Below, piece after piece: positions 1-10,440 of a stretch of 64,000 nucleotides of DNA; the stretch's first letter is position 1; every line of letters starts with the position of its first letter. The notes below the pieces were generated by a model. That model made no database searches. It saw only the letters and a list, made by a program, of their open reading frames with translations, and was not told the DNA's origin. Made by a program: the position numbers and the translations under genes. Source of the stretch: Ceratopteris richardii (Eukaryota; Streptophyta; Polypodiopsida; Polypodiales; Pteridaceae); the NCBI GenBank assembly GCA_020310875.1, contig CM035439.1, positions 142,360,139 through 142,424,138 of the forward strand. The letters run 5' to 3'.

Positions 1-2568
1 ATGAAATTGCAGATGGCCGGTGGTCATATTGAAAGGCCCTTAGGATTGCTAGAAGGAATAACTCTCACTACATGTGGGGTGGAGTTTGAGCATACTTTTG
101 CTATATGCGACTTTAGCAAAAAACCAAGCCTACGAGATGATTTTGGGAAGGCCATTTATGCGGCAATTGCAAGTAGTCCAGGATTGGGGAACCAATTCCT
201 TGTATTTGCAACATCTAGGTGTTACAACCAAAGTCAATCTTAAGGATTACTCTCATAGAGACGTACCACCTATTCAATGGAATCCCATACATAGAGCCAA
301 AGATGAGACTGAGTCTGTGCATTCCATAGGATCCGGATCCTCGTGGATGCATGAAGACACCCACTTATGGATGTGTAAGGTAGCAGTAGAAGAAGAGAAG
401 AGAGAGAAAGCCAGAGAGGTAGGTGCAAAAGAAAACCATAGATCAATTCAAGACCCAGCCTATGCACCTGTAGTCTTTCCTGATGAGGAATTTGAACCCC
501 ATGGCTGGGCAGAAATCCTAGCAACAATGGATGTAGCCATCAATGAAGAGCAGTGGACACCTCACTGTGATGAGGATGGCTATGACATTTCAGTCTTTTC
601 AATAGAGCCAATCATGGGAGATGCAGTTTTAGAAGAATGCGAACCTAGCCTTGATGCATTTGAGGATGCGAGTGACTCCGATCTAGATTCAATCATTATG
701 GACCCACCTTTTGCATCAGATGAAGAATACTTCTATGAAGTAGAATTTCAACCCCAGAGGCACGGAGAGCTTACAAATGAGGTGAGGTTGGCCACACAAG
801 TAGCTTCTAAGAGCGGAGGAAAGAAAAGAAAGAAGAAGGAAGTCACTCCGGAGGCAGAAGAATCCTTGTTTGAGGTCCATGAAAACTTTAAAAAATATGA
901 GATAGACGATAGGAGAGTCATGATAAGAATGCCTAAACGTGAGGCACAAGCAGGAGAAGCCTATGATAGCAAGGAAACTACCAAGAAAATATTTGTCGCC
1001 ATCGAGGAAGGAGAAGAAAGATGCACATACATAGGTCATGACCTGACAGAAGAGGAAGAACAAGAGCTGATAGCCTTGCTAAGAGAATACCGAGATGTAT
1101 TTGCTTGGAGTTATAAGGACTTGAAAGGTGTTGACCCCGACATATGCTCACACACTATTCCCATGACCGCAGATGCCAAACCCTCTAAGCAAAAGCCATA
1201 CACATACAACGATAACTATGCTGCTAAGATCAAAGAGGAGATAGATAGACTGGTTGAAGCCGGATTCATCTATGAAATTGAGCACACTGAATGGGTATCC
1301 CCCATTGTAGTGGTGCCCAAAAAGAACGGCAAATTACGAGTATGCATTAACTTGAAGAAGGTTAACGCAGCCACTATCAGAGATAATTATCCGCTTCCTA
1401 CCACTGAGCATCTATTAGAAAGGGTAGCAGGCAAGGAAGTGTACAGCTTCCTAGATGGGTTCTCTGGCTACAATCAAGTGGCCATTGCACCAGAAGATCA
1501 GCATAAAACGACTTTTGCCACAGAGTGGGGCATATTCGCTTTTAGAGTAATGCCATTCGGGCTCACTTTCAAAGATTGATGTGCCACGTGTTTAAAGAGT
1601 TCTTGAGGAAGAATTTGGAAGTCTATGTTGATGATCTTTGCGCTCATTCCAACATTAGACGGACCCATATACCTGAACTCAGATAGATCTTTGATAAATG
1701 CAGAGAATATCAAGTCTGCCTGAACCCAGAAAAGTGTGTTTTCATGGTCAGGCAAGGCAAAATTCTAGGGCACATAGTGTCTAAGAACGGCATATCCACT
1801 GACGAAGAGAAAGTGAGAGCCATCGTAGAACTACCTAGGCCAAAGAACGTCAAGGAAGTACAAGCTTTCATGGGACATTGTGGTTACTACCGTCGGTTCA
1901 TCCACATGTATGCTGTCATTGCAAAGCCCATGTACGGACTTCTAACTAACTTTGAGTGGACTGATGAATGTGAGAATTCCTTCCAGGAGCTTAAACGAAG
2001 ATTATGTTCAGCACCAATCTTGACCACACCAGATTGGAACAAGCCATTCCATGTTCATGTGGATGCCTCCAATTATGCTATTGGATGTGTACTTGCACAA
2101 CCTACGGGTGAAGGTAATATGGATCTCCCTATTGCCTATGCCAGTAGACAATTGAATGCTGCTGAATGGAACTATACAACCACCGAACGAGAAGGATTAG
2201 GCATGGTGTACGCGGTTAAAAAGTTTAGACACTATTTGCTTGCAAATAAGTTCAAATTTTTTACTGATCACCAAGCTCTACTGTACCTGGTAAACAAGCC
2301 GTGTAATACAGGCAGATTAGTAAGATGGTTTCTCTTACTAATGGAATATGACTTTGAGGTAGTAGTGAGGAAAGGAAGGACTCATTTGAGAGCAGACCAT
2401 CTCTCTAGGCTCACATCTGGAGAGGCCCCACAAGGAGTATCAGATGACTTACGTGATGCTTATTTGTTTAACTTGGAAGTTGTACCGCAGTGGGCTAAGC
2501 CATTAGTGCCAGTGTTAACCTACGGGCCTAACCACTCAGTAATGGCCACACAGAATAGAGAGGTAGTA

Positions 2569-2826
2569 AAAGCCCAAAAGTATCACATCATGGCAGGAAG
2601 TATGTACAAGCACACGGATCAAGGAATCTTGGCTTGTTGTGTGGAAGAGGACGAGCACGCAAAGTGGTTGCACTTGGCACATGTAGGTGCATTAGAGCAA
2701 CACTACTCAAAACAACGAACTCTACAAACATTGAGGAGACTTGGAGTGTACTGGCCAACTATGGAAGAAGACGTCCATAGAATGTGCAAGGAATGCCCAA
2801 ATTGCCGCACTAAGCCACCAGTGGAA
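2569..2826 (+). other. First (extra) integrase-type HHCC zinc module in element A
   Basis: The residues HVGALEQH are followed about 30 residues later by MCKECPNC, with YWPTMEEDVHRM between. This matches the H-x3-7-H then C-x2-C pattern of the integrase N-terminal H2C2 domain. It lies between the end of RNase H and a second, more canonical H2C2 module at about 2962-3200, with a roughly 45-residue linker. One module per integrase is usual in the family. Duplication within the open frame is read directly from the translation; that it binds zinc is inference. Confidence 0.7.
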
Positions 2827-2961
2827 CATGCCACCCTATATCACGTGTCTCTAGTGCCAGATTGGAGCGAGTCATTAGTGGCATTTCTAAGGACAAAAAC
2901 ATTCCCTCAAGATATGACTCTGACGAGACAAAGAAGTCTAGAACAAGAGGCCCTAGACTAC

Positions 2962-3760
2962 TCACTCATTGGTGATAATCTATACAAGCGTGGTAAAGAT
3001 GGTTACCTGAGACTTTGCGTTCATGAGAGTGAATATCTAAAGATCTTGGAAACTGCTCACCAAGGTGTAGCAGGAGGACACTTTGGACCAGATCGGGTGA
3101 TCAAAGCAATACTATTTGCAGGCTTTTGGTGGCCGACCCTTCACATGGATGCACATACCTATGTGAAACGGTGTGATGTGTGTCAGAGGACTCAGTATCC
3201 TATACGCAAAGATGAGATGCCACTGAAACCTATGATGGGTGGACGTGCATTCTCTAAGTGGGGAATAGACTTTGTAGGCCCTATTAATCCCCCAGCTAAG
3301 GGTTCACATGCTGAGTATATCATTGTGGCCACAGACTATCTAACCAAGTGGGTAGAAGTGAAAGCCACTACAAAAAATGATGCTCAAACAACAGCTAAGT
3401 TTTTATTTGAGAATGTGTTCACTAGATATGGGCTACCTATAGAGCTAGTTAGTGATAGAGGCACTCACTTCTTGAATGAAGTTATTGAAAATCTGCTCCA
3501 AGAATTCTTGGTAGTGCATAAGAAGTCTGCCCCCTATCACCCTCAAGCTAATGGCCAGGCTGAGAGCACCAATAAGATCCTATGCAATGTATTGACGAAA
3601 TTAGTGAACAATAAACGCTCTGATTGGGACAAACAGCTACACCATGCTGTTTGGGCATACCGAGTTGCCTATAAAACGGTACTCCAAGCCACACCCTTTC
3701 AGGTGGTATTCGGTCAAAATGCAGTGCTACCATTGGACTTCTTGATACCTACATTGAAGG
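2962..3760 (+). other. Canonical integrase H2C2 module and DDE core in element A
   Basis: The zinc module reads HQGVAGGH, then GFWWPTLHMDAHTYVKRCDVC. The catalytic core begins with KWGIDFVGP and has VATDYLTKWVE, VSDRGTHF and YHPQANGQAEST, then a WAYRVAYKT motif. These are the usual landmarks of a Ty3/gypsy integrase, which inserts the DNA copy in the nucleus. All three expected acidic positions are present. Confidence 0.85.
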
Positions 3761-4319
3761 TAGCACAGGAGCACGAATGGACGGGCCATGAACTCTCCTC
3801 TCGAATTTTCGATCTTGAACGTCTAGGCGAGACACGATTGAGAGCTGCAACAGGAATCTATGCAGCGAAGAAGAGGCAAAAGGCATATTTTGATACACTT
3901 GTGAAGGATAAAGGCTTGAATGCAGGAGACCTAGTCCTAGTATACACATTGAAGCAACATGCACAAAAATTAGAGAAAAGAGACTATGGACCAATGATTA
4001 TCAATAGGATCTCCACAAGTGGAGCAGTACAACTAGCCACTCTAGAGGGTGACATACTACCAAGTTACATAAGCGGATGTAGAGTCAAGCTATATCAAGA
4101 GCCCTTAACTGAAGAAATGCTCAATCGACTTAATACTGCAAAGCAACGCAAGGAGGAGGAAAAGCGAATTTGGGAAGAAGCACAGGCCGAAGCTTTAGAA
4201 CGCATTCGACGAATGAAACTGCGAAGAAAAGGTAGAGATCAGGCCATGACTGACAATCATGAAGCTCATGGTTATCACATTGCCATGTGTGAGGCTTCAG
4301 GTAAGCGGACCCATACGAT

Positions 4320-5466
4320 AGTTGATAGGCGACCTTTTGTAACCCTAGAAATAGGACAAAGATACAGCACAACAAGCGTGAGAGCTTTAATTGATTCAGG
4401 AGCAGCCATTAGTGCAGTTCGGCTTTCTTATTGCCAGTAGCTGCAATTGGAGGTAAAACCCCTAGAGGCATATCTGATAGGATTAGGAGGTGTTGAAACC
4501 CCTTGCATGGGAGAGGTGGATCTACCCCTCTACATTCAGGAGGTACTATTGCCAGTAAGAATGCTAGTATGTGAAGACGAGGATCTTACTGAGCCTCTTG
4601 TCTTAGGCCAAGACTGGATCTATGATCACGCAGTCAACCTCAACCTAAGAAGTGGACTTCTTCAGGCTTGGGTAGGCCAAAGCCGTCTTACGATTGAATT
4701 AGAAAATCAAGCACTCAAACCAATAGAACAGGCACCAACTCCTGGTCCCTTCAGGAATCCACATAAAGATAATGTTGTTGTTCTTGTCCAAACTTCTATG
4801 GTGCAGAGGATTTTCAATCTTACCGAAGGTACAGGAGTCAATAAGGAGTTCCCAGCTGATCCAAAGAAGATTCTAAACAGGCAGACCGAACATCACTCGA
4901 CACGAAGGAGGCTGCTGATCAAGAGGCAGGAGCGCCAACCCGTGCAACACGGAGCACCTTGTGGCGCGAAGCAGATCTGGATACGCAAGGATGGAAAACC
5001 CTCAACTCTAATAGCAGACTCTCGAGGAGGCAACAAACAACCTACACCATCACGGACACAAGTGAAGGAGTACCCTAGGCAACCTCCTAGGCACACCACG
5101 TCTATTTGGGTCCCTAAGCAGTCAATGGAGGCTAGCCCCAATGCTAGACACATATGGGTGCCCAAGGCTTGTTTACGAGCCCAAATGGCTCCAACTCTAG
5201 TTACGGGCATAATTCAACACTCACAAGTCCTCTCGGCTAACAACGCAGGAACTCTACCTAAATACCACCCTAACCCACACTCAGTCAAACCGAGGAATGT
5301 CTGGAAATGGGTGCCCAAAAGGTCCCAAGTTCATCACACTCTAGTTCATAAATCTCTACCTGTCTTTAGCTCTAAGAGCTACGAACCCTCTATCAAAGTT
5401 TGGAGACTTAAACCATGTATCAAACCCCCTGACCCAATTGTTGTAAATCCATCCACTCTGACATAG
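4320..5466 (+). pseudogene. Retropepsin-like domain and basic/proline-rich tail after integrase (element A)
   Basis: After the integrase tail the sequence encodes VTLEIGQRYSTTSVRALIDSG, the DSG active-site signature of an aspartic protease. Further on it encodes MGEVDLPLYIQEVLLP and EPLVLGQDWIYDHAVNL, which resemble the flap and the LGxDW/LGRPF part of retropepsins. The remaining 230 or so residues are rich in Pro, Lys, Arg and His and contain four IWVPK/KWVPK-type repeats. A normal protease end is already present before RT, so this is a second protease-like unit. It may be an envelope-position accessory protein or a duplicated protease. Its function is unknown. The region is lightly broken. 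Confidence 0.6.
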
Positions 5467-5676
5467 GTGCATTCTGAGTCCACTGCATAACCAAAGTAGG
5501 CATCTAGGATGATACTGACCTCTAATCACCACTCACATCTATCACAAGCACTTCACCTCTGACCACTAACCTTCGGGATTGTCATGTTAGTATTGTGAAG
5601 GGAACACCATTACATCATGTTTCCTATGCAACACTAATGTGCCTTTCTTCTTCTAGCAGATAAGCACCCGATTCCC

Positions 5677-7092
5677 ATGGCAGCAGCAACAGGCATGAGT
5701 TCTCAGGTAGGCACCAGCAATCAAATCAATTGGGATACCATGCCTGTAGAGGTTCCACTGACAGCTAGGCCGGAGGAGCTTTTGAACGTAAGAAGAATTC
5801 CCATTCCGGATCCACCAAGTGGCCTAACAGAAAGAGTAAAGGGGCATTCTCATTGGTTCAATGAGATGCCAGGAGATTTGGGAGACGCAGATCATATCTG
5901 GGAATCCAAGATGGAATGTGGAGGAGTGTGGTGGACCTTTCAGTTCTTCTCACGAGAATTTGAAGCATTGCAAAATGCAGCTCCTCTTCAGGATATTTGG
6001 CAGAAAGCGGGATTGCAAGATTACTTTAGTGCAGCTTTGCCTAGACCGGATTTTCTTAGGTGCTACTACTTGATTGCCACATTGAAGCCGACAGGAGATA
6101 AAGATCATTCAGGCACATTCTGGGTGCCCTCCCTATCGAACCAGGAGGAAATGAAGAAATTTGAGTTAAATACTACCGTAATCAGGGAAGCCCTTCAGAT
6201 GTATGGCACCCATGTGCCTTCCAATCGCGATCCCTTGATACCAGAGTCAATGAAGAGCAACAGAATCAAGAAGTTGAAGGACATGTGTGCCCTCACCCCT
6301 AACATCGCCATACCCCTACGAATGTGCCTGCAACACTTCGCATTTCGAGCTCAAGACCGCTTTACCCAACCTCACAAGAAAATATGGTATGGATTATATT
6401 TAGCAGAGACTGGAAGCTTGCCAATTAAGATGCCTGTATGGATTCTGGACCAATTGTATGAAGCAGGCAAGCGGGGTGTGAGGAAGCATACGTTACATGG
6501 CTGCTGTGCGATCACCAAAATCATTTATAGATGTCTTGCATATGACGTGCCAATAGCCAGGGCCCTTAAATACTTACAACTGGAATTTTTCAAGGGGCAG
6601 AAGTCAGGGAACCAACCTACGAAACGAATGCGTGGATCACTCTCCCAGGTCATGATCCCTCACGAGGCCACAGCCGACGCTCCCCCTAGAGAAGAAGCCC
6701 ACGTAGCACCTTTCACGGTACATCTCCAAGGAACTCAATCAGGGGGCGTGGTACAGCCCACCCCATCCACCCCTCCACTACTGACCGATGCCGAGTTTGC
6801 ATCTATGGCCACCTTACCTGAGGATCCCAATTTTGATTTTGAAAGATTCCTACAGACGGCGCACTTATCTGATAGTGAAGATTTTCTTGACAATGTCGAT
6901 CCGGGACCATCATTTCGAAGAGAGCAGCCACAGGGCGAGGCAAGCAGGGTACATTGGGGAGATGAGGCACAACATCCTCATGATCCAAGCACACAAAATC
7001 AGGAAGAAGAACGGGGAAATGAACCAGAGGAGAGCGAAGAGGAGGCCCTTGCCTACACGGCCCGAACCAAATGCTTCAAGCTGAGAATGTAG
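5677..7092 (+). CDS. Element A accessory ORF 1, function unknown
   Basis: This 471-residue open frame starts at an ATG shortly after a non-coding gap of about 200 bases. The first 300 residues look globular, with many Trp, Cys and His (DHIWESKMECGGVWWTFQFF; CALTPNIAIPLRMCLQHFAF). Their general pattern recalls the uncharacterised plant transposon-encoded proteins found beside Athila/Tat pol genes. Residues from about 310 on are acidic and low in complexity, with EEERGNEPEESEEEAL near the end. No catalytic motif is recognised. It overlaps the next ORF by about 20 bases. The family link is inference and would need a profile search. Confidence 0.5.
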   Translation: MAAATGMSSQVGTSNQINWDTMPVEVPLTARPEELLNVRRIPIPDPPSGLTERVKGHSHWFNEMPGDLGDADHIWESKMECGGVWWTFQFFSREFEALQNAAPLQDIWQKAGLQDYFSAALPRPDFLRCYYLIATLKPTGDKDHSGTFWVPSLSNQEEMKKFELNTTVIREALQMYGTHVPSNRDPLIPESMKSNRIKKLKDMCALTPNIAIPLRMCLQHFAFRAQDRFTQPHKKIWYGLYLAETGSLPIKMPVWILDQLYEAGKRGVRKHTLHGCCAITKIIYRCLAYDVPIARALKYLQLEFFKGQKSGNQPTKRMRGSLSQVMIPHEATADAPPREEAHVAPFTVHLQGTQSGGVVQPTPSTPPLLTDAEFASMATLPEDPNFDFERFLQTAHLSDSEDFLDNVDPGPSFRREQPQGEASRVHWGDEAQHPHDPSTQNQEEERGNEPEESEEEALAYTARTKCFKLRM

Positions 7093-8174
7093 ACTCACAT
7101 TTTGTTGAATCATTGAATCTATTGGCGGAGACATGTGGGATCGGGGAAGCATTGAGGACAATGGTCTATCGAGAGAACCCTACCTATGATCAACGAAGGA
7201 TTGATACACGGCCACGACGAGGAAAAATGATTCAAATGGAAGTCTCTACTGCCTTGCCTACCACAATTTCCGAGGATGTTCACATGACTAGCCCAAGTCC
7301 CACTGACGAACAAGATGTAAATACACAGGTACCATCTCCACCGTCACCTTCCATTCAACCCTCAGAACCCTTCTCCACTAGTCTTTCTGAACAACCGATA
7401 TCCACCCATCATGAAACCATTGTACACACCTCCGTTTTTACATCCTTCCCTTTACCCACATCCATCACTTCCGCCCAAATTTTTGAACCTCACACCGGTC
7501 ATCCTGCCACCGATCAAACCATAATAGGTCACCCTTCCTATCTCCCCGCCCTTAGACAACCACTTGCCACTAGCCAGACCTTATCCCATCCTTTTCCATT
7601 CACCCACACATTTCCTCTCTCCCAAACCCTATCCACCACTTCCCTTGTAACTGCCTCAGGCTCAACCCAAGTCACACAACCGTCATTCTGGACAAACCTT
7701 GTAAATATACTCCAACAGGTTGAGAACTATAATAAAAAGTCCCTTTCCCAACCCCACTCCCCCACATTCACTGCCACCACTAACACACCACCTACCGTTC
7801 TCGTATTCACAATTCACACTTCACACACTATCACATCCGATCCCATGGATATTTCACCATCCACAGGAGCACCCACCACCACGTCTGTTCCACCATCATC
7901 ACATTTCACTTCACTCATAGGCACATCATCCACTTTTCCCTTTCCCACTTCCCGACCCTTTGCATGTTCCACCTCTACCCATGCATCCACATCATTTAGT
8001 AATGCACTAGACACCATGGTTGAAGCGGCCACTCAGCTTAAGCAAGAGTATAAGCTATTAGAAGAAAATAACACAGAGCTATGCAATCTCTCGGCTCAAC
8101 TCCAAGCACGAGTCGATGCCTTGGAACTAGGTAATACAGCACTACAACACCAGGTGACTGACCTCCAACAATAG
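7071..8174 (+). CDS. Element A accessory ORF 2: Ser/Thr/Pro-rich domain plus coiled coil
   Basis: This is a 367-residue frame. Residues of about 60-290 are extremely rich in Ser, Thr and Pro, with His and few charged residues, like a mucin-type or disordered linker. The last 60 residues form a heptad pattern (MVEAATQLKQEYKLLEENN; LSAQLQARVDALEL), a likely coiled coil. No signal peptide or membrane segment is evident. The base composition is strongly C-rich on the + strand, unlike the AT-rich surroundings. Its role is unknown. A structural or scaffold role in particle assembly is only a guess. Confidence 0.45.
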   Translation: MLQAENVDSHFVESLNLLAETCGIGEALRTMVYRENPTYDQRRIDTRPRRGKMIQMEVSTALPTTISEDVHMTSPSPTDEQDVNTQVPSPPSPSIQPSEPFSTSLSEQPISTHHETIVHTSVFTSFPLPTSITSAQIFEPHTGHPATDQTIIGHPSYLPALRQPLATSQTLSHPFPFTHTFPLSQTLSTTSLVTASGSTQVTQPSFWTNLVNILQQVENYNKKSLSQPHSPTFTATTNTPPTVLVFTIHTSHTITSDPMDISPSTGAPTTTSVPPSSHFTSLIGTSSTFPFPTSRPFACSTSTHASTSFSNALDTMVEAATQLKQEYKLLEENNTELCNLSAQLQARVDALELGNTALQHQVTDLQQ

Positions 8175-8189
8175 AAGACAGAACTCGAA

Positions 8190-9851
8190 GCTAAGTATGC
8201 AGAGGCAGGCAAAGCTATGGAGGAACAACTCAGAGAACAAATGGGCCGCAATGCGAGACTTCAATGCAACATGGCCCTACTACGTCACCATCTAGCAGCG
8301 GCTCAAGAAGAGAACTGAAGGCTACAACAACAAAACCAGGAGAACCTAGAAGCGGCCATGGAAAACACCCCGGGAGCACCTATAGACCCTGCAAAATTCC
8401 AGGCTGTCCCCTCAGAGCATATTCAACAGGTTTTAGAAGGTTATGCGACCCTCTTGGAAGCCCATGATCAGTTGGCAGACCAGACAAAGGAACTACAAGG
8501 ATCCAAAGTACCGACAACACACCCACCCACACCTAAAGAGATGGTCGATGCCGCTACTTCGCCAGAACCTGAACCTTCTACCAACAGTGAGCTACTTGAG
8601 CTACGGCAACAGATTGCAAAGTTGAAAATCAAGTTGTTACAATATGAACGACCTCCTTCCCCACCTGAGCAACCCATAGAAGAAGAAGCAATTATTATTC
8701 CAGTGGAGGAAGCATTTGAAGAGAACTATGAGCCTCAACCTTTTCCAGGAGGCACAATAACTGAGGAGGGACAGGATACTTATGAGGAACCCCCATCGGC
8801 ATGGATGAAACAGGTAGAAGAAATGGGGCAGACTCATGAAGAATGTATCTCCTACCAGATGTTGGCCATGAAGACCATTGAAGAAACCATACTTCAATCA
8901 GTCTACTTCAGACATCTGGCCCCTAGAAGACTAATAACCAGCTCAGAGTTACAATATAAACCATACTTTGTACTGTTGGCAGACTACAACGTCGAGATCA
9001 AACGTAAGACCAACAAGTACCCAACTTTCGCAACACAATTTGAACCTGAGGACATTCCAGAGGAGGCGCGCAAAGGGAAAATACACCAACCCATCTGGAG
9101 GCAAAAGCTATTGGAAACCTATCCCGAGATGCTACGGACATGGGACCACGCGCCCATGCACTTGAAGTATAACAATTGCTATGGACCAGTGCAACGGAGA
9201 AGAACATGGAAGTCATTTGCCATCAAAGTCAAGAACAACGCCAATTGCAAAGAATGGCTCAATTACCTTGCCATTGCACCCCCAAACGCCACGCCTACTG
9301 TAGCCTACATGATGGCTACCATCAGACATTGGCTTCCACGCCTCCACCCCATGCCAGATGTGGCTACCCAAATGATGCTCAAGATCTTCGATATGATGCA
9401 GGTTGTGCTCAAAACTTTTCGCAATGTATGTCATATTCAACCTCCGATTCCCGGGTTTGTTAATGGTAATTACGACCTGCTATATGATATGAGCACCACC
9501 CCGAGCATATGAGTTGCTTATGCATGGCACGCACGCATCAGATATCTCCCTCCCTGCTACAAGCAAACTTTCGATGAAATGTTCACCACGGGGTTCTGGG
9601 AAGCACACTCAGAGGTGTTCGCGCCACGACCCACCCATTTGTTACACCTCTTTGCATGCGAACAAACGATGCACTCAGAACTCTACACAACGCCACAGCC
9701 AGACATACCAGGCCCAGTCAATTGGGATACCCTGCAGAGAGACCTGATCCGAGGGCTGCGAATCAAAGAACATGATGTGGCAGCTGACATTCTCCAGGAC
9801 TATATTGACCAACCCGCAGATCAAAGGTCTGTCAGAGGCGACAAACGCTAG
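8190..9851 (+). pseudogene. Element A accessory ORF 3 region
   Basis: The main open part runs from an ATG at 8358 to 9512 (384 residues). It begins with a second coiled-coil-like stretch (ELLELRQQIAKLKIKLLQYE). An acidic Pro/Glu-rich linker follows, then a basic globular-looking part (KSFAIKVKNNANCKEWLNYL; MMATIRHWLPRLHPMPDVA). Coding-like sequence continues to about 9851, just before the polypurine tract, in other frames. The region is broken, with about two or three breaks. No known enzyme motif is seen. Confidence 0.45.
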
Positions 9852-9862
9852 GGGGGGCAGAG
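9849..9862 (+). other. Polypurine tract of element A
   Basis: The purine run AGGGGGGGCAGAG sits immediately before the TGTTGG start of the 3' LTR. It is the expected primer for plus-strand DNA synthesis. Confidence 0.75.
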
Positions 9863-10440
9863 TGTTGGCAGTTGGCAGTATACAGGAAGAAGCAAATACG
9901 GGCATACATGCAGATCTAGCACTAAGGCAACCCTTTATTTTTTTCCAAACCCCTACACCATTTAAAAGTGATTCTTATCACTAAAAACCCTTGTAAATAT
10001 CATTTCACCTTTTTGTAGCTCCATTTTGTACAAGCCGAGGAGTCCTCGAGCTTGGGGAGCCTTAGAAGTAGTTGCCTGTCAATTTTCATATTTTTTATAT
10101 CTCGATTGAGCCCTCAAATAAGCCCTGGAACCTAATTTTTAACTAGGCCGGACACTAGGTCTGAACAGGGCCAAAGCTAGTCAAAAACTATAAATAGAGC
10201 TAGAGAGCTCATTTTGAGAGAGCTTCTTGTAGTTTTGAGCTTGTATGAGAACTTGTTTGTAAGTGATTCCATTGTCTACTCTCTTTGTTCTTACTGTGTG
10301 TGCGCGTGTGTGTGTATGTGTGTGCATGTGGTGTGCTTCTCACTCACACATTTGTGCCTTCACTTGCTCGAGGTCTTCATACCATCCTCATGTCTTCCCG
10401 GATTGACATTAAAGGAGGTGCTACTCATCACTGACCTACA
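9863..10440 (+). repeat. 3' LTR of element A
   Basis: The segment starts TGTTGGCAG directly after a polypurine tract and ends CCTACA directly before resumed copia integrase sequence, giving TG...CA ends and about 578 bp. It contains a TATA box (TATAAATA at 10189-10196) and a GT-rich run near 10296-10340. The partner LTR is outside the window, so length and age cannot be cross-checked. Confidence 0.7.
10189..10196 (+). promoter_or_regulatory. Putative TATA box in element A LTR
   Basis: TATAAATA occurs about 326 bases into the LTR, in a place consistent with a U3 promoter. Only the motif and its position support it. Confidence 0.45.

Larger units (their letters stand above)
1..4440 (+). pseudogene. 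Element A pol region: protease end, RT, RNase H, integrase
   Basis: This is the polyprotein region that would copy and integrate the element. The first codons encode the end of a retropepsin (ILGRPF motif near 130-160). An acidic linker follows, then RT with VPKKNGKLRVCINLKKVN at about 1312-1370. RNase H lies at about 2040-2410, with HVHVDAS, a TDHQALLYL motif and HLSRL. Two zinc-binding HHCC modules precede the integrase core. The core has GIDFVGP, VSDRGTHF and HPQANGQAEST, which carry the DDE acidic residues. A C-terminal domain follows to about 4110, then a Lys/Glu-rich stretch. The region is broken, with about one or two breaks, and most of it is still open. Confidence 0.85.
1..10440 (+). 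mobile_element. Ty3/gypsy LTR retrotransposon A (left end outside window)
   Basis: The order seen is protease C-terminal part, reverse transcriptase, RNase H, integrase, then a protease-like domain and about 4.4 kb of accessory ORFs, a polypurine tract and a 3' LTR. Placement of integrase after RNase H marks it as Ty3/gypsy. Sense ORFs downstream of pol recall Tat/Athila-type plant elements, though that lineage call is inference. The 5' LTR and gag lie before the window. The LTR ends at 10440 and copia integrase sequence starts at the next base, so A appears inserted in copia copy C1. It is broken, with only a few breaks across pol and the accessory region, so it is not very old. Confidence 0.85.

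Noticed and set aside
716-1063. Minus-strand 115-residue frame inside element A pol
   Set aside because: It lies opposite clear RT-upstream coding sequence and has no motif of its own.
10264-10345. GT-rich run as a possible regulatory element
   Set aside because: It is a short simple repeat inside the A LTR with no supporting motif.
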